Source of the DNA: an uncultured cyanobacterium
Lineage (GTDB): Bacteria; Cyanobacteriota; Cyanobacteriia; PCC-6307; Cyanobiaceae
Reading direction: 5' to 3'
NCBI GenBank assembly: GCA_903935205.1
Contig: CAIZQU010000077.1
Span: 1 to 49,898 of the forward strand
Length of the DNA stretch: 49,898 bases
Shown: in pieces, positions 44,709 to 49,898 of the stretch
Position numbering within the stretch: the stretch's first letter is position 1
How the letters are laid out: each line of letters opens with the position of its first letter
Notes under the pieces: generated by a model
What the model was told of the DNA's origin: nothing
Seen by the model: the letters and a program-made list of their open reading frames with translations, nothing else
The model's database searches: none
Translations under genes and position numbers: made by a program

Positions 44709-45374
44709 ATGCCAGGCAGCAATTCCAACCGCAGCAACCGCCAACGCTTCGATCCCAGCAGGGTCGAGGGCCGTGGCCAGGCCAGGCGGGTCGGCAACGT
44801 CTCGTTTCTGGTTCCGGCTCCGCCAGCACCGGCCACCCCTCTGGCGGGCTGCCTGGAGGCCCTGCAGAGCGAGTGGGTGCGCGAGGGACATCTGGCTGCC
44901 CTCTGGCAGGCCTGGCCCCGGCTCGCCGGTCCCCAGCTGGCTCCCCACTGCCGTCCCCTGGCCCTGCGGGCCGGGGTGCTCACCGTGGGGGCGGCGCCGG
45001 GACCCTGGTTGCAGGCCTTGCAATACAACCGTCACCAACTGCTCGGCGCTCTGCGGGGGGCCGGCTTCGCCATCCGCGATCTCCGGGTCAGCCAGCACCA
45101 CCCCGAGGCCCCGATCGCTCCGGGCTCGCAGGAGCAGGCCGCGGTGTGGGCCCGGCATCCGAGCCGCAGTGATGTCCACGGCATGGCGGTCTGTCCGGCC
45201 TGCGGCCGGCCGGCGCCGGCGGGGGAAATGGCCCTATGGAGCCACTGCGGTTTTTGCCGGCGGGCCGAGCTGGCGGACCAGGCGAGGAGAGATCGGGAAC
45301 GGGCTGGAGCCGAGCCGCCCGAGTCCGGTGGTGGGGGCGGTGATGCTGGGTTGACTGCCTTGCCGACGCCGTAG
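44709..45374 (+). CDS. DUF721-domain protein with C-terminal zinc-ribbon-like cysteines
   Basis: 221-aa protein. A polar N terminus (about 1-45) precedes the DUF721 domain (about 46-135: LAALWQAWPRLAGPQLAPHCRPLALRAGVLTV, then PWLQALQYNRHQLLGAL). The C-terminal region has VCPACGRPAPAGEMALWSHCGFC, two CxxC pairs resembling a zinc ribbon. DUF721 proteins resemble DciA, which helps load the replicative helicase in bacteria lacking DnaC. A helicase-loading role is therefore possible; the zinc part is extra. The ATG at 44709 is used; the gene is divergent from vipp1 and convergent with the HExxH protein. Confidence 0.72.
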   Translation: MPGSNSNRSNRQRFDPSRVEGRGQARRVGNVSFLVPAPPAPATPLAGCLEALQSEWVREGHLAALWQAWPRLAGPQLAPHCRPLALRAGVLTVGAAPGPWLQALQYNRHQLLGALRGAGFAIRDLRVSQHHPEAPIAPGSQEQAAVWARHPSRSDVHGMAVCPACGRPAPAGEMALWSHCGFCRRAELADQARRDRERAGAEPPESGGGGGDAGLTALPTP

Positions 45375-45440
45375 CGGTGAAGGCCGGGGCTGCCTTCACC
45401 GCCGCACCCTGAGGCCTTGCAACGCCAAGTCAATGGCGCG

Positions 45441-46028
45441 TCAACGCTGAGGTTGCCGGGTGGTGCTGGCCGCTGACCCCGCCGGGGAGGATGGGGTGGC
45501 CGCTGCGGGGGCCGCAGCCGCTGGGGGCTGCCGTTGCCCTGGGGCACCGGGGCCGACGACGGTGGCGCACGAGCTCTCCAGATGGGCCAGATAGAGCGGC
45601 AGCTTCTGGGCGGCCATCGCCCTGGCTTCGGCTTCGCGGTGCCAGCTCTTGTCGGTGTAGAGGGCGTCGATGTCGCGCAGGTCGGCGCGGCTGAGATTGG
45701 CACGCAGATAGGCGTTGCTCAGCAGCGGCACCCCCCTGCGGCAGCGCGCCTGGACGCCGTGCCAGCCCTCGTGCATCAGGGTGTCGAGCTGGTTGCCGCG
45801 GGGGCAGACGACGATGCGGCGGCTGCCGCGGATGTACAGACCGAACAGATTGGGCTCGTTGCGGCAGCGTTCATGGCTGCCGACCACCTCGAAGCCGTAG
45901 TTGCGGAAGGTCTGGACCAGGGCGTTGAAAGCGTTGGCATCGAAGCGGGCCGCGGCGGTGGCTGGGGCCCAGGGGCAGGCCAGGGAGGCGATCAGACCGC
46001 AGGCCAGGGACCGGATGGAGACGGCCAT
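45441..46028 (-). CDS. Small secreted HExxH (zincin-like) protein
   Basis: 195-aa exported protein. A signal peptide covers about residues 1-27 (SIRSLACGLIASLACPWAPA, then an Ala-rich site). The mature part has two early cysteines, then DTLMHEGWHGVQARC (H86-E87-x-x-H90), and further on DKSWHREAEARAMAAQKLP, where a glutamate could be the third zinc ligand, as in gluzincins. The last 45 residues are Ala/Pro/Ser-rich. No known peptidase family is recognised. The ATG at 46028 is used; a start 7 residues earlier (46049) would bury the signal. It lies 36 bases after the cupin gene. Role inferred: periplasmic peptidase or metal-bound protein. Confidence 0.68.
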   Translation of the reverse strand: MAVSIRSLACGLIASLACPWAPATAAARFDANAFNALVQTFRNYGFEVVGSHERCRNEPNLFGLYIRGSRRIVVCPRGNQLDTLMHEGWHGVQARCRRGVPLLSNAYLRANLSRADLRDIDALYTDKSWHREAEARAMAAQKLPLYLAHLESSCATVVGPGAPGQRQPPAAAAPAAATPSSPAGSAASTTRQPQR

Positions 46029-46064
46029 GGCGGACGCCGGGGATGGCAACTGGCCGGAATGTAG

Positions 46065-46595
46065 TCAGGATGCGGCGGTTTCGCCCACCGTTGGCCTCAC
46101 CGTTGCGAACTGGGCGCGCCAGCGGCGTTCCTGCTCCTGGGCCTCGTCGCTTCCTTCGGCGGGGAAGCCGGGAAGGAAGTCCTTGTCGGCGGTGGGTTCG
46201 TAGGGACCCTCCTTGATCTCGAGCATCACCGAATCGGGTTCCAGGGCCACCAGGGTATGGAGGATGCCCTCCGCCAGCTGGATGCCGCGCAACGGTCCGG
46301 CGGCCGCCAGCCGCTCCCTCTGAACCACCTGACCGTCGGGGTCGAGCAGCAGCAGACCGATCGCTCCCTGCAGCACCACAAAGCACTCGAACCCAGCCCC
46401 CGGCCGGCTGCGCAGATGGCGATGGGGGCGCACGTAGGTGCCCGGTTGCATCACGTTGAGGAAGCGCTGGACGGGATCGGGCTCCCGGTGAAGGTTGTGG
46501 TTGCGGCGCAGCCGGGGCAGGGCCCTGGCCTCGGCGGCCACCCGATCGAACAGCTCCTGATCAAGCCGCTGCAGGGAGGGGGGATCGCTGGTCAT
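46065..46595 (-). CDS. WbuC-family cupin-fold protein
   Basis: 176-aa protein. The N terminus RLDQELFDRVAAEARALPRLRRNHNLHREPDPVQRFLNVM and the cupin barrel with TYVRPHRHLRSRPGAGFECFVVLQGAIGLLLLDPDG, then LAEGILHTLVALEPDSVMLEIKEGPYEP, follow WbuC proteins. The histidines in PHRH and LHT and a glutamate between them could bind metal. WbuC occurs in some O-antigen clusters; no such cluster is here. The ATG at 46595 is used (GTG three bases earlier is an alternative). The C-terminal 30 residues are unusual. It lies between pyrF and the HExxH gene, all on the minus strand. Confidence 0.8.
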   Translation of the reverse strand: MTSDPPSLQRLDQELFDRVAAEARALPRLRRNHNLHREPDPVQRFLNVMQPGTYVRPHRHLRSRPGAGFECFVVLQGAIGLLLLDPDGQVVQRERLAAAGPLRGIQLAEGILHTLVALEPDSVMLEIKEGPYEPTADKDFLPGFPAEGSDEAQEQERRWRAQFATVRPTVGETAAS

Positions 46596-46671
46596 CACCC
46601 CATTCTCAGGGATCGCCGCAGGGGTGGCCGCTGCCGGTGCTGATCCGGGGCGGCCGGAACGGCTCCGGCGA

Positions 46672-47412
46672 TCAGGAGCTTCCGTGGAGGAGCGCGGCGC
46701 AACAGGCGGCGAAGGCCGCCGCTGGATCGGGGGCGGCGCTGATCGGCCGGCCGATCACCAGCTGGCTGGCTCCGGCGGCGATCGCTTCGGCTGGACCCAT
46801 CACCCGGGCCTGGTCGCCCGTGGCTGAGCCGGCCAGCCTGATCCCGGGGGTGACCAGGGCAAAGGGGCGAGGGTGAGCCCGCCGCAGGGCTGTCACTTCG
46901 AGGGGGGAGCAAACGCAGCCGCCGATGCCGGCGGCTGCCGCCAGGGCCGCCAGGCGTTCCACATGGGCGGCCAGGGGTTCCTGGATCGCCAGCTCGCTGT
47001 GGAAGCGCGACTCGGGCCAGCTGGTCAGCACCGTCACCGCCAGCAGGGTGGGTGAGGGCAGCCCGGCGGAGGCAGCGCCTGCGACCGCGGCCTCCTGGGC
47101 GGCGGCCAGGGCTTCGGATCCGGCCGCGCCATGCACCGTGATCAGACCGGCGCCGAGGCGGGCGGCGTTGCGGCAGGCCCCGGCCATGGTGGCCGGGATG
47201 TCGTGGAACTTCAGGTCGAGGAACACCTTCAGGCCTCGCTGCCGCAGCTCCGCCACCACGGCGGGCCCGGCCGCACTGAAGAGCTCCAGCCCCACCTTCA
47301 CCCAGCGCAGGCCCACAACCGCATCGGCCAGGGCCAGGGCGGAGGCGGAATCGGGTCGATCCAGGGCCAGGATGATCTGCTCGGCCGGGTCGTGGGCAGG
47401 CGTTGCAGCCAT
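46672..47412 (-). CDS. pyrF: Orotidine 5'-phosphate decarboxylase
   Basis: 246-aa TIM-barrel enzyme performing the last step of UMP synthesis. Motifs: [18 protein letters not shown], the catalytic loop [14 protein letters not shown] (D-x-K-x-x-D), [24 protein letters not shown], and [20 protein letters not shown] with LVIGRPI. The start [12 protein letters not shown] at 47412 fits the family. A longer frame opens at 47628 with ATGA overlapping the reductase stop, but would add 72 low-complexity residues including (IQ)4. The gene is on the minus strand after the damaged reductase. Confidence 0.92.
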   Translation of the reverse strand: MAATPAHDPAEQIILALDRPDSASALALADAVVGLRWVKVGLELFSAAGPAVVAELRQRGLKVFLDLKFHDIPATMAGACRNAARLGAGLITVHGAAGSEALAAAQEAAVAGAASAGLPSPTLLAVTVLTSWPESRFHSELAIQEPLAAHVERLAALAAAAGIGGCVCSPLEVTALRRAHPRPFALVTPGIRLAGSATGDQARVMGPAEAIAAGASQLVIGRPISAAPDPAAAFAACCAALLHGSS

Positions 47413-47504
47413 GGGGGGCCGGGGAAGTCGCGGGGCGGAAGGGGGCTGGGCTGGTCGCTGACCCTCGAAACCGTGCCCGAGGGGGCGCTGGGGTGAGGGT
47501 CTTC

Positions 47505-47540
47505 GTTTGTTTGTTTGGATCTGGATCTGGATCTGGATCG
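47505..47540. repeat. Microsatellite (GTTT)3 followed by (GGATCT)3 and GGATCG
   Basis: Three GTTT units at 47505-47516 run into three GGATCT units and one GGATCG at 47517-47540. It lies 90-130 bases upstream of the pyrF start on the minus strand, where it would be the leader. Confidence 0.9.
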
Positions 47541-47624
47541 GGTGGTCTGGCCCTGGCCTGGGCAGCTCTGGAGTGGGCCCTGCACCAAGGGGCTCAGGGG
47601 CGAGGGTCGGTTCAACCGCCCGGA

Positions 47625-48153
47625 TCATCCGGTCGGTGCACGATCCACCGCTGCTCCGAGGCCCAGCAGCCGACTCAGACGATCTTCAATGCTCTCATCC
47701 CGGGCCGGGCTGGCAGGGCTGCAGAGCAGCTGTCTCCCCACCACATCGGCACCCAGGTGGGCCAGCTGCAGCCGCAGGGCCGCCAGGGCTGTGCTGCCGC
47801 CGCCACCGGAGTGGCTGGCGATCGCCACCGGCCTCCGGTTGAAGAGGGCACGGAAGTCCTCCCCCTGCACCGATAACCAGGCGATGGCGCTGGTGAGCAC
47901 CGGTGGGATCGATCCGTTGTATTCGGGTGCGCAGATCAACCAGCGGCTGGCGCTCCAGGTCCGGCAGGGCGGGGGGGATCCCGGCCGCCTGGGTCCGTGG
48001 CGTGAACAGGGGCAGCGCGATGGCGGTGAGATCGAGCAGGTCGGTGCGCTGGCCCCGGGCGGCGGCGGCATTGGCGAAGCGCTGCGCCAGCTGAAGGTTT
48101 TGGCCGTTGCTGGCGGCGATCAGCAGGAGATCCGAGGCTGGTGGGGATGTCAT
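47625..48153 (-). pseudogene. NADPH-dependent FMN reductase family protein, frameshifted
   Basis: The N-terminal part is in one frame from ATG 48153: MTSPPASDLLLIAASNGQNL, DLTAIALPLFTPRTQAAGIPPALPDLERQ. The C-terminal part continues in another frame: SRWLICAPEYNGSIPPVLTS, FRALFNRRPVAIASHSGGGG and [20 protein letters not shown] to the stop at 47625. Together they make an SsuE/ArsH-type flavodoxin-like reductase. The frames change near 47945-47960, where a few residues usually present before the APEYNGS motif also seem to be missing, so a small deletion is likely. It could be a real pseudogene or a sequence error. Confidence 0.75.
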
Positions 48154-48508
48154 CGGCGGAGCGGTGGCCGGCTGGGTTGATCCTGCCTGCCTGCCGCCGC
48201 CGCCGGGTTGGATGGCCGCGGCGGTGGCGCCGCGAACCCACGGCAGGCCGCCCCCATCAGGCCAGACGGCCTCGCGGCCCGTGCTGCAGGGAGAACGTGG
48301 TTGCCGGTGTGAGCTTGCAATCGGATATCTCGGAAGTTGATCCATCCGGCATCAACCAGGCATCAGGGCACAATAATGCTCCAGGATGCGATGATAAAAC
48401 TTTGGGCCTTTTGCTCTTTCCCGTTGGTCTTCTCGGCCTGCGGTTAGAATTCACTCCTGCCGTTTGTTTGAAGCTGCCAGCTCGTTGTTGCACGGTTGGC
48501 TCGACTTC
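48154..48508. other. Gap of 355 bases, AT-richer toward the methyltransferase
   Basis: Contains possible -10 elements TAGAAT (48445-48450, with TTGGTC at 48424-48429 fifteen bases upstream) and CACAATAAT (about 48369-48377). No gene or RNA is recognised. The change to lower GC begins near 48300 and continues into the methyltransferase gene. Confidence 0.45.
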
Positions 48509-49180
48509 ATGCCGGCGGATCCACACCTCAAGTCTTGGAACTGGCAGCCCATGAACCCCGCTCGAGCGATGCGCAGAGCCGCCTGGCAGGCGTCGATGAT
48601 CGGTCTCCCACGCGGGCCGCACATCACCCGCTATTTTATGTATCAACACCTTCGGAAGATCGGGGCTGATCTCCAGTTGCCCCCTGGCAAGGTCGTCTCT
48701 GTGAGCCACTCCGACGCATTGGCCTCCATGCTTGGAATCAAGGCGACTGAGATGATTTCCGCTGACTATCCAGACCACAACTTATTGGCGCTTGGTTGGG
48801 ATGATGATTCCATGGATTATGTGCTTTCGGATCAGGTGCTCGAACATGTGGAAGGTGATCCCTATCAGGCCGTTGCTGAGTGCCATCGCATTCTTCGCCC
48901 CGGTGGTGTCTCGGTGCTGACCACGTGCTTCATTAATCCCATCCATGGTTGCCCTCGGGACTTCTGGCGCTTTTCGGCTGATGCTCTGGCGCTCCTTCAT
49001 CAAGACTGGTCGGACATTATTGAGGTTGGTGGTTGGGGGAATTTCGAGGCATGGTCCATCGTTCGAGATGGTTTGCGCTTTGAAGGAGTGCCCGATGCAG
49101 CCTGGCATCCCCTGCATCGAATCGCCATGCGCAACGATCCGCTCTGGCCAATTGTGACCTGGATAATCGCTCGCAAATGA
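48509..49180 (+). CDS. Class I SAM-dependent methyltransferase
   Basis: 223-aa methyltransferase-like protein. Conserved features: VVSVSHSDALASMLGI (motif I region, degenerate), MISADYPDHNLLALGWDDDSMDYVLSDQVLEHVEGDPYQAVAECHRILRPGGVSVLTTCF (motifs II and III, VLSDQVLEHV), and a later segment PRDFWRFSADAL. This layout is common in small-molecule or surface-glycan methyltransferases; the substrate is unknown. The start is ATG at 48509; MNPARAMRR at 48551 and a TTG at 48464 are alternatives. GC is lower than in the neighbours, which fits an acquired gene. A weak hairpin ATAGA-CGTCT-TCTAT follows at 49234-49248. Confidence 0.72.
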   Translation: MPADPHLKSWNWQPMNPARAMRRAAWQASMIGLPRGPHITRYFMYQHLRKIGADLQLPPGKVVSVSHSDALASMLGIKATEMISADYPDHNLLALGWDDDSMDYVLSDQVLEHVEGDPYQAVAECHRILRPGGVSVLTTCFINPIHGCPRDFWRFSADALALLHQDWSDIIEVGGWGNFEAWSIVRDGLRFEGVPDAAWHPLHRIAMRNDPLWPIVTWIIARK

Positions 49181-49264
49181 TGGTTCTCAGCAGGTCAGAG
49201 CGGAACGCCTGGACGCAAATCTAAGACTAAGGAATAGACGTCTTCTATCAATGCACAGGCTCTA

Positions 49265-49705
49265 TTGTTGGCGTTCTTGGCCTGGCTGAAGAGCCGGCGT
49301 ATGTTTGGCTTATGGTTGTTGAAACCGGTGCCAACGGTGGCCGATTCGATGAGCCGATCCAGCCCCTTTCTGGCTGGTGCCTATCGGATGCCACTTGCGG
49401 CGAAGAGCCTTGGGGCGCTGGATGGAGCCGCCGGCGTCGCCCTGCCGCTGGGCTGGCTGTCAGGACCTTCTCCCCACCATCTGCTGTTGTTCCGGCCTGT
49501 TGAGGCCGCGGCGCGGGAGGGTCCTGGCCTGCTGGGGAGCGGTGGTGGCGTCGGACCGCTGCCGGTGGGGGATCCGCCCCTGCCGCTGCGGGAGCTGGTC
49601 TTCGGGGCGATCCGTTTGACCCGCATCGCCGCTGAACAGTCAGTGTTGGCCGGTCTGCACGACAGCCTGCTGCTGTTCCACCGGCAGGGTGAACGCATCC
49701 GGTGA
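49265..49705 (+). CDS. Unrecognised ORF, 146 aa
   Basis: This frame begins at a TTG and has ATG starts at 49298 and 49388. From about 49390 the codon pattern is typical of genes in this window (G/C third positions), ending RELVFGAIRLTRIAAEQSVLAGLHDSLLLFHRQGERIR. No domain is recognised. It may be a small genuine gene, or a remnant next to the mobile element that begins at 49830. Overlapping frames show no better candidate. Confidence 0.35.
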   Translation: MLAFLAWLKSRRMFGLWLLKPVPTVADSMSRSSPFLAGAYRMPLAAKSLGALDGAAGVALPLGWLSGPSPHHLLLFRPVEAAAREGPGLLGSGGGVGPLPVGDPPLPLRELVFGAIRLTRIAAEQSVLAGLHDSLLLFHRQGERIR

Positions 49706-49804
49706 TGGCTCAGCCTGCCGTGGCCGCTGCTCCACCACCGGCCTGACTCAACCAGGCTCTTGATTACGCAGCAAGCTCCGCAACCGGCCCAGCCAGGCCG
49801 TAGA

Positions 49805-49829
49805 GTGGTACACAAATACCATCCGGGTT
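49805..49829. mobile_element. Possible left end of an IS1595-type element
   Basis: The 25 bases before the transposase start read AGTGGTACACAAATACCATCCGGGT in part, and could contain the terminal inverted repeat. The matching right end is outside the window, so the boundary is not defined. Confidence 0.35.
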
Positions 49830-49898
49830 ATGGGCCGAAATGCCATTCAGTTCCAGAAAGGGCTCTCTGTGCCCGAGTTTCTGAAGCTTTACGGAACG
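49830..49898 (+). CDS. IS1595-family transposase, N-terminal fragment cut by window edge
   Basis: The last 69 bases encode MGRNAIQFQKGLSVPEFLKL and three more residues before the edge. This start resembles the IS1595-family transposases (MGxNxIQFQKGLSLPEFL). The rest of the element, with a zinc-binding segment and DDE core, would lie to the right. The start ATG at 49830 has no clear Shine-Dalgarno sequence. It is a second transposase from a different family than the one at the left edge. Confidence 0.7.
   Translation, partial: MGRNAIQFQKGLSVPEFLKLYGT

Overview
The window looks like chromosome from a high-GC picocyanobacterium of the Cyanobium/Synechococcus type. Supporting evidence: ndhB for the thylakoid NDH-1 complex; a cyanobacterial AbrB-like regulator; Vipp1/IM30; a GroEL without an adjacent groES; an aa3 oxidase locus with its heme A genes; and at least 14 copies of the cyanobacterial HIP1 palindrome GCGATCGC, where under one is expected by chance. 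Third-position GC is very high, which explains the many long antisense open frames. No rRNA, tRNA or CRISPR array was seen.

Layout. 1-149 is the 5' end of an IS4-like transposase running off the left edge. 349-9765 holds ppx, ubiA, an S66 carboxypeptidase, an MscS channel, ispD, a GT9-like transferase, an RCK-type ion channel and fabG. 9823-11293 is a lower-GC insert (GT39-like membrane protein plus a small membrane protein) before a stand-alone groEL. 13153-23720 is the respiratory block: ctaC-ctaD-ctaE on plus, and divergently ctaA-ctaB, an ABC-2 exporter pair, an unknown 427-aa protein and a NanE-like epimerase on minus. 23945-27339 has cyAbrB, riboflavin synthase, a bifunctional nuclease and an aldo/keto reductase with a ferredoxin-like tail.

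27527-34010 is a minus-strand string, topA - lipoprotein - DUF2232 - CobT-like - solute-binding lipoprotein; start/stop overlaps join topA to the lipoprotein gene and DUF2232 to CobT to the binding protein, with a 122-base gap between. Divergent from it lie ndhB, a MacB-type ATPase and a CNNM/CorC-type protein. 38259-43453 is a second minus string: thioredoxin, aminotransferase, birA, M23 peptidase, PPK2. 43809-49705 holds vipp1, a DUF721 protein, a small secreted zincin-like protein, a WbuC cupin, pyrF, a frameshifted FMN reductase, a methyltransferase and a poorly supported ORF. The first bases of an IS1595-type transposase close the window.

No clearly new multi-gene system is evident; most of this is core picocyanobacterial genome. 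The best second-look items are the ion channel with a changed selectivity filter, the orphan solute-binding lipoprotein coupled to the CobT-like gene with 15-bp repeats at both ends of its ORF, the small HExxH protein, the frameshifted FMN reductase, and the insert between fabG and groEL. Family names are from recognition of motifs and overall resemblance; no search was run.
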